From the NCBI GenBank assembly GCA_944389195.1, contig CALXLM010000040.1, forward strand, positions 58,747 to 122,746: a DNA stretch of 64,000 bases. Reading direction: 5' to 3'. The DNA comes from an uncultured Opitutales bacterium (GTDB lineage Bacteria > Verrucomicrobiota > Verrucomicrobiia > Opitutales > Intestinicryptomonadaceae). Position numbers and translations under genes: made by a program. Of this stretch, positions 25,693 to 35,222 are shown piece by piece (position 1 is the stretch's first letter; every line of letters starts with the position of its first letter). The notes under the pieces were generated by a model that ran no database searches, was not told the DNA's origin, and was given only the letters and a program-made list of their open reading frames with translations.

Positions 25693-27750
25693 TCAGTACA
25701 CGGCGTCGTAGCAGGAGGGATCTATATCCCCGAGAAACCTGCTTGCGCTTCTCGTTTCGAAATTTCCGCCCGACGCGCTGACGCGCGGATAGGAAACTAC
25801 AAGCAAATCCATAGCGCGCGTTGACGCCACGTAAAAAAGCCTTCTTTCCTCATCGACGTCGCCTGAGTCTATGCTGCGCTGGGTGGGGAACAACCCGTCG
25901 GCCGCCCCTATAACAAAGACCACGGGAAACTCCAACCCTTTCGCCTGGTGTACGGTCATGAGGCGAACCCTGTCTCCTGAACTGGAGTCTTCCCTGCCCT
26001 CCGCCTCGTTTATTTCGAGCGTCACGCTGGCGAGAAAGTCGTCGAGCGTTTTGAACTTGGAGGCGTATTCAAAAAGCGAATCGAAATCCTCGGCCCTTTC
26101 GGCCCAATCTTCGTACTGAGTCTTCATGGCTTCGGCATACCAGCCTGTGCAGGCTATTCTCACCGCGTCCTTCGGGGAAAGCGCGCCGTCTTCCGAGAGC
26201 GGCTCCGGAGTCGTATCACCAAGCGGCGCGTCGAGCCGAAGAAACGCCTGCACGCCGCCGTCCCCAGCGCATGCCGGCTTTGAAAGGCGGACGATTTCGC
26301 CAAGCTTTTCAATGTCGGAAGCAGCCGCAGCAAATATCTCCCTTGCCGCGGAAGGGACTTTCGCAAGAACTCTTTTGTCGCCGACGACCTTCCACCCGGG
26401 AAGCCCTTTTTCTGCGGCGGTTTCGCAAAGCTTGTCGAATATTTTAAAGGCAGTTTTGTCGCCTATCTTCGGCATAAATCTGCAAAAGCGCAAAAACGCC
26501 ACTTTATCCTTCGGGTTTGCCGCAAATTTTATCTGCGACACCACGTCCTTTACATGCGCCTGCTCGAAAAATTTTACGCCGCTTGTCATAACGAACGGAA
26601 TTTTCGCATACTGAAGCTGAAGCTGCAAATCCATCGCCTGAAAATGCGAGCGGTACAAAACAGCTATGTCGCCGTATCCGTACCGCCCCCCCATGGCTAT
26701 TTCCGAGATTATCTCCGCCACTCTTCTGCCCTGCGAAGCGCCATCCATGCAGCGTATTACGCGCGGCTTGTAGAGACCCTCGCGTGCGGGCACGAGAACC
26801 TTCTTATACACCTCGTCCTCGAAGGGCATTCTGTCGAGAATTTGGTTGGCGAAATTGAGGATTTGCGGAGAGCTTCTGTAATTGCGCTCTATCTTGTAAA
26901 CGTACGCGGCAGGATAGCGCTCGCGAAACTTCAAAATATTGTCTATTTCCGCTCCGCGCCACGAATATATGCACTGCGCGTCGTCGCCGACGGCGCTTAT
27001 GTTTCCGCGCGAAGCGAGCAAATCGAGTATTTCCGACTGCAACTTGTTCGTGTCCTGGTATTCGTCCACAAGAATGTTCGCGAACCTGTCGGAATATCTT
27101 TTTAAAACGTCGGGGTTTTCAGCAAGGAGCCTAAGCCACAGCTCGAGCAGGTCGTCGAAATCGCAGTTGTTCGACGATCTCTTTTCAGATTCGTACGCGC
27201 GCGCTATGCCGCATATCTGCTCCGCAGGGGTTTCAATCCAATCGAATCGCCGCGCCATAGCTTCTGGAATGGAAAGGCGCGTGTTGCGCGCATAGCTTAT
27301 CATTTCACGCAGAAGTTTCGGACGCGGGTTGTCTTTTGACGAAAAAAAACGCGGATACGCATCTTCGACCGCCTTTTTTATAAGCTTGTCGCAATCCTCG
27401 GAATCAATTATCCCGAAATTCGGCGCAAGCCCCAAAGCGGCGCACTCCATTCTGAGGAAGCGATTGCCGATAGAGTGGAATGTCCCGCCCCAGAACGCGC
27501 GGGAATCGCACCCGACAAGCGAATCTATGCGGCCGAGCATCTGCCCCGCTGCCTTGTTTGTAAACGTAAGCAGCATTATCTCTCCGGGCCTGACCCCGCA
27601 CTCCGACACGAGCCACGCAACGCGGTACGTAAGAGTGCGCGTTTTTCCCGAACCTGCCCCCGCAAGCACCAAAAGCGGCCTGTCGCACGGAGATGTCACA
27701 GCGGCATGCTGGTCGGGATTCAACCCCTGTTGGAAATCGATTTTTTCCAC
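25693..27750 (-). CDS. UvrD/PcrA-type ATP-dependent DNA helicase
   Basis: This 685-residue superfamily 1A helicase begins with the Q-motif region GLNPDQHAAVTSP and has Walker A GAGSGKT at about 31-37, LLTFTNKAAGQM (Ia) and ILVDEYQDTN (II). GDDAQCIYSWRGA (III), IERNYRSSP (IV) and VRLMTVHQAKGLEFPVVFVIG (V) also match, as does RRLFYVASTRA (VI). It should unwind DNA 3' to 5' in repair or replication restart. It is close to UvrD, PcrA and Rep, and length alone does not separate them. It follows aroQ in the same direction with a 54-bp gap. Confidence 0.92.
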   Translation of the reverse strand: MEKIDFQQGLNPDQHAAVTSPCDRPLLVLAGAGSGKTRTLTYRVAWLVSECGVRPGEIMLLTFTNKAAGQMLGRIDSLVGCDSRAFWGGTFHSIGNRFLRMECAALGLAPNFGIIDSEDCDKLIKKAVEDAYPRFFSSKDNPRPKLLREMISYARNTRLSIPEAMARRFDWIETPAEQICGIARAYESEKRSSNNCDFDDLLELWLRLLAENPDVLKRYSDRFANILVDEYQDTNKLQSEILDLLASRGNISAVGDDAQCIYSWRGAEIDNILKFRERYPAAYVYKIERNYRSSPQILNFANQILDRMPFEDEVYKKVLVPAREGLYKPRVIRCMDGASQGRRVAEIISEIAMGGRYGYGDIAVLYRSHFQAMDLQLQLQYAKIPFVMTSGVKFFEQAHVKDVVSQIKFAANPKDKVAFLRFCRFMPKIGDKTAFKIFDKLCETAAEKGLPGWKVVGDKRVLAKVPSAAREIFAAAASDIEKLGEIVRLSKPACAGDGGVQAFLRLDAPLGDTTPEPLSEDGALSPKDAVRIACTGWYAEAMKTQYEDWAERAEDFDSLFEYASKFKTLDDFLASVTLEINEAEGREDSSSGDRVRLMTVHQAKGLEFPVVFVIGAADGLFPTQRSIDSGDVDEERRLFYVASTRAMDLLVVSYPRVSASGGNFETRSASRFLGDIDPSCYDAVY

Positions 27751-27804
27751 TGCGCAAAGCCTTAAAACGTAAAAACGCCCCGCACGCGAGATTCAGTCAG
27801 CGCG

Positions 27805-28236
27805 TCACAGCGCCGCCAGATAGCGCAGCGCCGCAAAATATCCCTCGCGTCCCATGCCGCAAATTTGCGCGGCGCAAACCGGCGCCGTGAGCGACGTATG
27901 CCTAAACTCCTCGCGCCTGTGTATGTTTGAAATGTGCACCTCCACAAATTTCATTCCGGAGCCTGCGATGCTGTCGCGCAATGCGACGCTCGTATGCGTA
28001 AACGCTCCGGGATTGATTATCGCAAGGCGAACGCCAGCGTCGGCAAGCTCGGCTATTTTGTCTATTATCGCGCCCTCGTGGTTGGATTGAAAGTGGACAA
28101 TTTCCGCCCCGAGCTTTTCCGCCTCGGAGGAAAGCGACAAAACAAGCTCCTCCAACGTTTCCTCGCCGTATATTTCAGGCTCGCGCACTCCGAGCCTGTC
28201 GAGATTGGCTCCGTTTATTACCGCTATTTTTTTCAT
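27805..28236 (-). CDS. aroQ: Type II 3-dehydroquinate dehydratase
   Basis: This 143-residue cytoplasmic enzyme dehydrates 3-dehydroquinate in the shikimate pathway. It has the N-terminal INGANLDRLGVREPEIYG with the active-site Tyr, FQSNHEGAIIDKI with the conserved His/Glu, IINPGAFTHTSVALRDSI and VEVHISNIHRREEFRH. The start MKKIAVINGANL at 28236 is standard for the family. The frame extension upstream to 28395 is not family-like. It lies 50 bp after the NIF3-like gene. Confidence 0.95.
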   Translation of the reverse strand: MKKIAVINGANLDRLGVREPEIYGEETLEELVLSLSSEAEKLGAEIVHFQSNHEGAIIDKIAELADAGVRLAIINPGAFTHTSVALRDSIAGSGMKFVEVHISNIHRREEFRHTSLTAPVCAAQICGMGREGYFAALRYLAAL

Positions 28237-28286
28237 GACCGCATTTTGACATTTACGCCGCCGATAACAAGCAGCAAATGATAAAA

Positions 28287-29054
28287 CTACAAAGGATTTT
28301 GCATTTCGATAAAGTCGAACTTCAACCCGAACCTGTCGGCCGCAAGCTCTCCGAGGGCGGCGACGCCGAAACGCTCCGTCGCGTAATGCCCGCACGGATA
28401 AAGATTAAGCTTCATGTCCTGGGCCATAGTGAAGTGTCTTTGGCGGAGTTCGCCGCACACGAGCGTATCGACGCCCTCTGACTGCAATTCGGCCACTGCG
28501 CCGCCGCAGCTGCCGGAACATATCGCAATGCGCTTGGGATTCGAAGACCCGAACCTTATCTCCTTGTAGGTTTGAGGGAAAAGCGCCCTAAGACGGCCCT
28601 CCAGCTCGCTCCGTCCGCCTTTCGGCGCGTCGGCGATAACGCCGACTTTCACGCCGTTAAAATCGAAACACCTTCCCGATATTTCCAGCCCGAGCGCGCG
28701 GGCTATCAGCACGTTGTTCCCTATTTCGTCGTGCGCGTCGAGCGGAAGGTGCATCGAATAAACCGCCATATCAGAGTCTATCAGGGCTTTTGTTTTTTCG
28801 TAATTAAATCCGACCACAGGTATGGAAGGCTCCCAATAGAGCCCGTGGTGCACAATGAGCATGTCCGCGCCCAGATGCGCCGCAACGCTTATTTCGGCGC
28901 TTCCGGCATCGACGGCGGAGGCTATGCGCGTGACGCGCCCGCTGTTTTCGAACTGCAATCCGTTGTGTGCCGGCGGGAAATCCTCTATTTTCGAAACGCC
29001 GCAAAAGTCGTCGAGAAACTTGACCAAATCAGAAAGTTTTGCGTTTTTTTTCAT
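28287..29054 (-). CDS. NIF3-like dinuclear-metal protein (YbgI/GTP cyclohydrolase 1 type 2 family)
   Basis: This 255-residue protein belongs to the NIF3/YbgI family of toroidal hexamers with a dinuclear metal site. It shows PPAHNGLQFENSG, ADMLIVHHGLYWEP with the metal-binding His-His pair, VYSMHLPLDAHDEIGNN and GHYATERFGV with the late His and Glu ligands. Family members are conserved but functionally obscure, with metal-dependent hydrolase activity reported for some. I start it at the ATG at 29054, which has CGGGGAT upstream, rather than the TTG at 29099. It sits between a carbon-nitrogen hydrolase gene and aroQ. Confidence 0.9.
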   Translation of the reverse strand: MKKNAKLSDLVKFLDDFCGVSKIEDFPPAHNGLQFENSGRVTRIASAVDAGSAEISVAAHLGADMLIVHHGLYWEPSIPVVGFNYEKTKALIDSDMAVYSMHLPLDAHDEIGNNVLIARALGLEISGRCFDFNGVKVGVIADAPKGGRSELEGRLRALFPQTYKEIRFGSSNPKRIAICSGSCGGAVAELQSEGVDTLVCGELRQRHFTMAQDMKLNLYPCGHYATERFGVAALGELAADRFGLKFDFIEMQNPL

Positions 29055-29102
29055 TGCCGTTATCCCCGAATGCCACCGCGGCAGAACACCGCGAGCCAAA
29101 AT

Positions 29103-29965
<863 letters not shown>

Positions 29966-29969
<4 letters not shown>

Positions 29970-31225
29970 AGGTTTTTTGCCCTTTCTATTTCGTCCAAAG
30001 CCGACTCCCGCTCCAAAAGGGTCGGGTGCGAGTAGTAAAACGCGCTGTACACCGGGTGGGGAGTCAGGTTTCCGAGATTTTTCTTATGAAGCTTGCGAAG
30101 CGCCGACTTTAAACTTTCCGCCCCGCAAATTCCAGCCGCAAACGCGTCGGCTTCGTACTCGTTAGAGCGCGAAAACGCGTTTAACGCGGGCGTAAGCCAG
30201 AACGTAAAGAAACCGGCAAACATCGAAAACATTAACAATACCGGGCCGAAACCGGAAGCCTCGCAAAATCCGAAATCCACATAAAACCATTCGCTACCGG
30301 CCACCAAGCCCATAGCGGCGAACGCCAAAAACATCGCCGCAAAGTTCAACGCCATCATCTTGATTATATGTCCGCGCCTGTAATGCCCTATTTCGTGCGC
30401 AAGCACGGCCTCTATCTCCGCGCGCTCAAGCTGTTCTAAGAGCGTGTCAAAAAGCACTATTCTGCGAAAACGCCCGAACCCCGTAAAAAACGCGTTTGAA
30501 TGCGAGCTTCTCTTGCTACCGTCTATTACGCTGATTGTGCTTGCGCGAAAACCCGCCCTGTCGGCGAGCGCCAAAAGCCCCGCCTTCATATCGCCTTCGG
30601 GCAAATCCTCCACCTTATTAAAAAGCGGCATTATAATTCTCGGATACGCGATTATCATCACAGCCTGAAACACCGCCACTGCGAAAAATCCCCAAAGCCA
30701 CCATGTCGCTCTGAACGTCTCCGAAAAAAGAAGTATCAGGGCAATAATGGGCGTCCCCAAAACAAGCCCGACAGCAAAACTCTTTATCTTGTCGGCCACC
30801 CAAAGCCCGAAAGTGCTCTTGTTGAATCCGTACTCCTGCTCTATCACAAACTGCGAATACAGTTCGAACGGAAGTTCTGGAAGCGACAGCACCACCGCCG
30901 CCAGCACAAGCGTTATTGCCTGCCCGAGCACACCCGTCCCGAACATGTCCATTCCCAAATCGAACAACATCGGGATAATCCAGAGCAAGAGCAGCAGCGC
31001 CAGAAAAACAGTGTTGCAAGTGTTTTCGAATATTCCGAAACGCGTTTTGTCTATCGTATATGCGGCAGCCTTCTCGTAAGTGCGGGCGTCCATAAACGAC
31101 GAAAACGCCTGCGGAACACTGCCCGAATGGGCCTTCACATTGCGGATATTAAGAATATCGAGCCACGTGACAGCCGCATACTTGGCGGCCATAAGCGCAA
31201 GCAAAACTGCAACCGAAAGACTCAT
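29966..31225 (-). CDS. M48-family (Ste24-like) membrane metalloprotease
   Basis: This 419-residue integral membrane zinc protease has several hydrophobic helices and the zinc motif HEIGH in VLAHEIGHYRRGHI, with the third ligand expected in SNEYEADAFAAG. The layout, with long N-terminal helices, LPFELYSQFVIEQEYGFNKS and a SKRSSHSNAFFTGFG segment, matches Ste24/CAAX prenyl protease 1-like proteins. The bacterial role is usually membrane protein quality control. Its start overlaps the gatB stop by four bases and its stop overlaps the amidase start by four bases. Confidence 0.92.
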
Positions 31226-32742
31226 TGGAGCCCGCCTATAATTTTTTTAAGTATTTCCAACACAAGCCCCGGGTTCGCCTTTCCTTTTGAAGCCTTCATA
31301 ACCGGCCCGATAAGCGCGTTTATCGCCTTTTCGTTTCCGCCCTTAAACTGCTCGACCGCCTTTCCGTTGCCCTTGATTGCCTCGATGCAGAATTTCTCGA
31401 GCTCGTCGGAATTGCTGTTCTGTTTGAGCCCGCGCTTTTCAACTATCGACTCCGCCGACTCACCCGACGCAAACATCTCCACAAACACCTCTTTTGCCAT
31501 TTGCTTCGATATCGTCCCCGCATCGACGACCTTAACAAGAGACGCCAGATTTTCCGGTGTGAGCCTGCAGCCCGCAAGCTTTTCCGAAGTTGGCACATGA
31601 CCTTCGCGTTCGAATGAATCCGCGCAGCTCTTTTCGGACACCTCCGACGCTGAAAGCTCGCGGAGCAAATCGTTAACGACCATGTTCGCTATGGCCTTCG
31701 GGTTTTTCGGATACGCCGCCGCCGCCGCTTCGAAATATCCGCACAGCGCCGAATCGGCGCACAAGACGGAAGCCGCGGAATACGGAAGGCCGAGGTCGTT
31801 CATGTACCTGCGCTGCCTGTCGAACGGAAGCTCGGGCAGCTTGGCGCGTATTGAAGATAAAAGCTCCCCGGATATTTTGCACGGCATCAAATCGGGGTCC
31901 GGGAAATAGCGGTAGTCGTGAGCGTCCTCCTTTGTGCGCATAGGCTGCGTCGTGCCCGACTGCGCGTCGTACCTGCGCGTCTGCTGGACGAGCGCAATGC
32001 CCTTTTTTAGGCAGTCTATCTGGCGGCGTATTTCGTAGTCTATGCAATTTCGGACGTTTGAAATGGAATTGAGGTTTTTCATTTCCACCTTTACGCCGAG
32101 CTTTTCGGAGCCAAACTCGCGCACCGATACGTTTACGTCGCAGCGCATTTGCCCCTTTTCCATATCGCAATCCGAAATACCCGCCGCCGATATCGTGTTT
32201 TTAAGCGATGTAAGATACGCAAACACTTCCGCCGACGAATGCATGTCTGGTTCCGAAACTATCTCCATCAGCGGAGTCCCGGCGCGGTTGTAATCCACAA
32301 GAGAATCGTGTGCAAAGTGCGTGAGTTTTCCGACGTCCTCCTCAAGGTGTATTCTCGTAAGCTTTACGTTCCGGTGCTCGCCCATTTCGGAACGGTTTGC
32401 CGCCGGAAGCTCTATCTCCACTGAACCGCCCAGACACAGGGGCATATCGTACTGGGAAAGCTGGTAGTTTTTCGGGCTGTCTGGATAGAAGTAGTTTTTT
32501 CTGTCCCATTTCGTCACTTCCGGAATTTTGCATCCGAGCATGAGCCCGAGCTCTATCGTTTTGCGTATGGCCTCAAAATTAAGCACGGGAAGAACTCCCG
32601 GAAGAGCCCAAACAACCGCGTCCGTAAGCGTATTCGGAGGCTCGGCAAACCTGTGGGCCACCGATGTAAACATCTTGCTGCGCGTCTTAATCTGAACGTG
32701 GGTTTCAAGACCTATTACGGCTTCGTATTTTGTTTCTGACAT
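31222..32742 (-). CDS. gatB: Asp-tRNA(Asn)/Glu-tRNA(Gln) amidotransferase subunit B
   Basis: This 506-residue subunit activates mischarged Glu-tRNA(Gln) or Asp-tRNA(Asn) for amidation. It has YEAVIGLETHVQIKTRSKMF, RKNYFYPDSPKNYQLSQYD, GTPLMEIVSEPDM, MEKGQMRCDVNVS and KDAHDYRYFPDPDL-type segments, and a C-terminal YqeY-like tail. The start MSETKYEAVIGLE at 32742 is used instead of a longer frame to 32802. It begins four bases after the gatA stop. Its presence suggests that glutaminyl- or asparaginyl-tRNA is made by the indirect route. Confidence 0.96.
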   Translation of the reverse strand: MSETKYEAVIGLETHVQIKTRSKMFTSVAHRFAEPPNTLTDAVVWALPGVLPVLNFEAIRKTIELGLMLGCKIPEVTKWDRKNYFYPDSPKNYQLSQYDMPLCLGGSVEIELPAANRSEMGEHRNVKLTRIHLEEDVGKLTHFAHDSLVDYNRAGTPLMEIVSEPDMHSSAEVFAYLTSLKNTISAAGISDCDMEKGQMRCDVNVSVREFGSEKLGVKVEMKNLNSISNVRNCIDYEIRRQIDCLKKGIALVQQTRRYDAQSGTTQPMRTKEDAHDYRYFPDPDLMPCKISGELLSSIRAKLPELPFDRQRRYMNDLGLPYSAASVLCADSALCGYFEAAAAAYPKNPKAIANMVVNDLLRELSASEVSEKSCADSFEREGHVPTSEKLAGCRLTPENLASLVKVVDAGTISKQMAKEVFVEMFASGESAESIVEKRGLKQNSNSDELEKFCIEAIKGNGKAVEQFKGGNEKAINALIGPVMKASKGKANPGLVLEILKKIIGGLQ

Positions 32743-32746
32743 GGCG

Positions 32747-34216
32747 TTAAAGTTTCGGGTTGCACCTGTTCCAGCCGCAGGCCTGTTCGTACGCGTAGGC
32801 ATACGATAGCAGGTTCGACTCGTCGAAGGTTTTTCCTATCATTTGAAGTCCGACCGGCATTCCGTCGGATGCGAACCCGCACGGAAGCGAAAGGCCTGGA
32901 AGGCCCGCCAAATTCACGTTGATGGTGAAGATGTCGCTCAAATACATCGAAAGCGGATCGGAGGATTTTTCGCCCGCCTTGAACGCCGTCGTAGGCGAAG
33001 TGGGCGCGAGTATTACGTCGACGCTTTCAAAAGCGTTTTCAAAATCACGCCTTATGAGGGTGCGCACTTTTTGGGCGCGCAAATAGTATGCGTCGTAATA
33101 TCCCGAACTCAAAACATAGCTTCCTAAAATTATGCGCCTTTTTACCTCCTCGCCGAAGCCCTCCGCGCGACTCTTAAAATAGACATCTACGACGTCGCCC
33201 GCCTTAGAGCTTCTGTGCGTGTAGCGTATGCCGTCATAGCGGGCGAGGTTGGAAGACGCCTCGGCCGTGGCTATGATGTAGTACACGGGTATTGCAAGAT
33301 CTGTATGGGGAAGCGAAACCTCAACTATTTCCGCCCCGAGCTCCCCGCATTTTTCAACCGCCTTCTCCACTATGACGCGAACCTCCGGATCCATTCCCGA
33401 CGAAAAATACTCTTTCGGAACCCCAGCTTTTTTGCCCGCAAAAGCATCGGGAGAAAGCCTCGCAGGATAATCGTCCACCGGCACGTTTGCGCTCGTCGAA
33501 TCGAGCCTGTCGTATCCTGCTATGTGCTTTAGAACCACCGCGGCGTCCCTTACGGAGCGCGCGAAGGGCCCTATTTGGTCGAGCGAAGACGCAAAAGCCG
33601 CCAACCCGAAACGGCTCACCAGGCCGTATGTAGGCTTAACCCCGACGACCCCGCAAAGCGACGCCGGCTGCCTTATCGAGCCGCCCGTGTCCGAACCCAA
33701 CGATGCCGCGCATTCCCCCGCAGAAACCGCCGCCGCGGAGCCTCCGCTGCTTCCGCCGGGTATCCTCGACAGATCCCACGGATTGCGCGTGGTTTGAAGC
33801 GCGCTGTTTTCGCAGGACGAACCCATGGCAAACTCGTCCATATTCAAGCGCCCCCAAAACAGCGCGCCCGCATTTTCGAGTTTTTTCATCGCCGTGCCCG
33901 TGTATGGGCTAACATAGTTTTCAAGCATTCTGCTCGCGCACGTCAATTTTTGCCCGCGGACCGCAAGGAGGTCCTTAAGGCCCACCGGTATGCCGTCAAG
34001 CTCCGACAGCTTACCACCCGCGGCCCTGCGCTCGTCAGACTTCCTTGCGCTTTCCAGAAGCTCGCCCTCGTTTGACGATATGAACGCACCGACTTTCGAA
34101 TCGACCGCATTTTTTCTGTCTATAAACGCCTTCGCAAGCTCGACCGCCGAAATTTGGCGGCTGTCGAGCATTTTCTCGAGTTCGCTTATGCTTTTATAAA
34201 AAACTTCCTCGCTCAT
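32747..34216 (-). CDS. gatA: Asp-tRNA(Asn)/Glu-tRNA(Gln) amidotransferase subunit A
   Basis: This 489-residue amidase supplies ammonia from glutamine to GatB. The Ser-cisSer-Lys triad lies in GIPVGLKDLLAVRG (Lys), IPGGSSGGSAAAVSAG (cis-Ser) and LGSDTGGSIRQPAS (nucleophile Ser). GVKPTYGLVSRFGL follows, as usual in GatA. The ATG at 34216 (MSEEVFYKSISELEK) is chosen because the upstream frame to 34345 is an arginine-rich stretch reading into the gatC region. It starts 17 bp after the gatC stop, giving the order gatC-gatA-gatB. Confidence 0.96.
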   Translation of the reverse strand: MSEEVFYKSISELEKMLDSRQISAVELAKAFIDRKNAVDSKVGAFISSNEGELLESARKSDERRAAGGKLSELDGIPVGLKDLLAVRGQKLTCASRMLENYVSPYTGTAMKKLENAGALFWGRLNMDEFAMGSSCENSALQTTRNPWDLSRIPGGSSGGSAAAVSAGECAASLGSDTGGSIRQPASLCGVVGVKPTYGLVSRFGLAAFASSLDQIGPFARSVRDAAVVLKHIAGYDRLDSTSANVPVDDYPARLSPDAFAGKKAGVPKEYFSSGMDPEVRVIVEKAVEKCGELGAEIVEVSLPHTDLAIPVYYIIATAEASSNLARYDGIRYTHRSSKAGDVVDVYFKSRAEGFGEEVKRRIILGSYVLSSGYYDAYYLRAQKVRTLIRRDFENAFESVDVILAPTSPTTAFKAGEKSSDPLSMYLSDIFTINVNLAGLPGLSLPCGFASDGMPVGLQMIGKTFDESNLLSYAYAYEQACGWNRCNPKL

Positions 34217-34233
34217 TTCGAAAGCTTTCCATT

Positions 34234-34530
34234 CTATGCGTCGTCGACGACTTTGGGAACTACAATCTGATTGTCGCGTTTGGCGGGCGCGTTCATAAGC
34301 GCGTCCTCCACGCTCATTGGCTCGCCTTCGACGTCGTCGCGCCACACGTTGTAAACCGCATGGGCATGCGCGCTGGGTTCCACTCCGGAAACGTCGATTT
34401 CCGACAATTTTCGAAAATATCCGAGTATCTGCCCGAGCTGTCTGGAAAATTTTTCCTTTTCATCGGGTGTCAGCTCTATGCGCGCCAATTTCGCCACATA
34501 GTCAATATCAATTTCTGCCGAATCAGCCAT
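34234..34530 (-). CDS. gatC: Asp-tRNA(Asn)/Glu-tRNA(Gln) amidotransferase subunit C
   Basis: This 98-residue subunit links GatA and GatB. It has the family start IDIDYVAKLARIELTPDEKE, FSRQLGQILGYFRKLSEIDV, and the C-terminal LMNAPAKRDNQIVVPKVVD. The ATG at 34530 is used rather than a TTG at 34548. It is the first of the three gat genes. The GNAT gene lies 161 bp upstream, so a promoter may lie in that gap. Confidence 0.95.
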   Translation of the reverse strand: MADSAEIDIDYVAKLARIELTPDEKEKFSRQLGQILGYFRKLSEIDVSGVEPSAHAHAVYNVWRDDVEGEPMSVEDALMNAPAKRDNQIVVPKVVDDA

Positions 34531-34691
34531 ATCGAGCAAAAATCGCAAAACGCGCGGAGTCTTTCAAGAAAAAACGCGAATGCGCGCCGTAAAATATCGC
34601 CGCCGCGGCTGGGACAAAACAGCGCATGGCACGCAGCTTTCAAGCGCGACTCGTGAACGCTCCCGACGCACAGGCACACCCTGTAAAAGCG

Positions 34692-35222
34692 TCAGCCGCA
34701 GGATTTCCCTTCCGCCGGGATTTTAAAATCCGGATTGTATATCGAATAAAACACGCTCGGCTCCCCGGGCGAATAATAATCGGGTATTTCGCATTCGCGC
34801 GAAAAACCCATGGCTTCGTAAAATCTGCGCGTGGGAAGATACTGCGGCCTTCCGGAGGTCTGAAGCAGAACTTTTTGCGCCCCGTTCGCCCATGCGTCGG
34901 AAAGCATCTCCCCGACGAGAACCTTTCCTATCCCCATTCCGCGCACGGAATTGTCAACCGCAATCCAATCGAGATAGTACAGCGCCTCGCAGCACGCCTG
35001 GCGCTCGTACGACACAAAACCTACTGTTTTCCCGCCAACCTCGGCAAACAGGAACGTCTCGGCGCCCTTTTCCCCGCAGACAGCAGCGCGCAGCTCGCTT
35101 TCGGCGCAATCAAACTCGTCGAACACCTTTTCGAAAAACCCGCTCGAGGCCATTATTTCGCGCACGCGCGGAATGTCGCTTTCGAGCGCGGTGCGGCGGA
35201 TTGAAATATCCACCGCGTTCAC
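34692..35222 (-). CDS. GNAT-family N-acetyltransferase, paired with ATP-grasp ligase
   Basis: This 176-residue protein has the GNAT fold, with acetyl-CoA-binding motif A in AVDNSVRGMGIGKVLVGEM (RGxGIG) and FYEAMGFSRECEIPDYY at the C-terminus. GNAT enzymes move acetyl groups from acetyl-CoA to amines. The start is a GTG that overlaps the ATP-grasp stop (GTGA), so the two proteins are translationally coupled. I recall GNAT and RimK-like ATP-grasp genes occurring together in predicted peptide- or amino-acid-modifying systems. The substrate is unknown. Confidence 0.85.
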   Translation of the reverse strand: MNAVDISIRRTALESDIPRVREIMASSGFFEKVFDEFDCAESELRAAVCGEKGAETFLFAEVGGKTVGFVSYERQACCEALYYLDWIAVDNSVRGMGIGKVLVGEMLSDAWANGAQKVLLQTSGRPQYLPTRRFYEAMGFSRECEIPDYYSPGEPSVFYSIYNPDFKIPAEGKSCG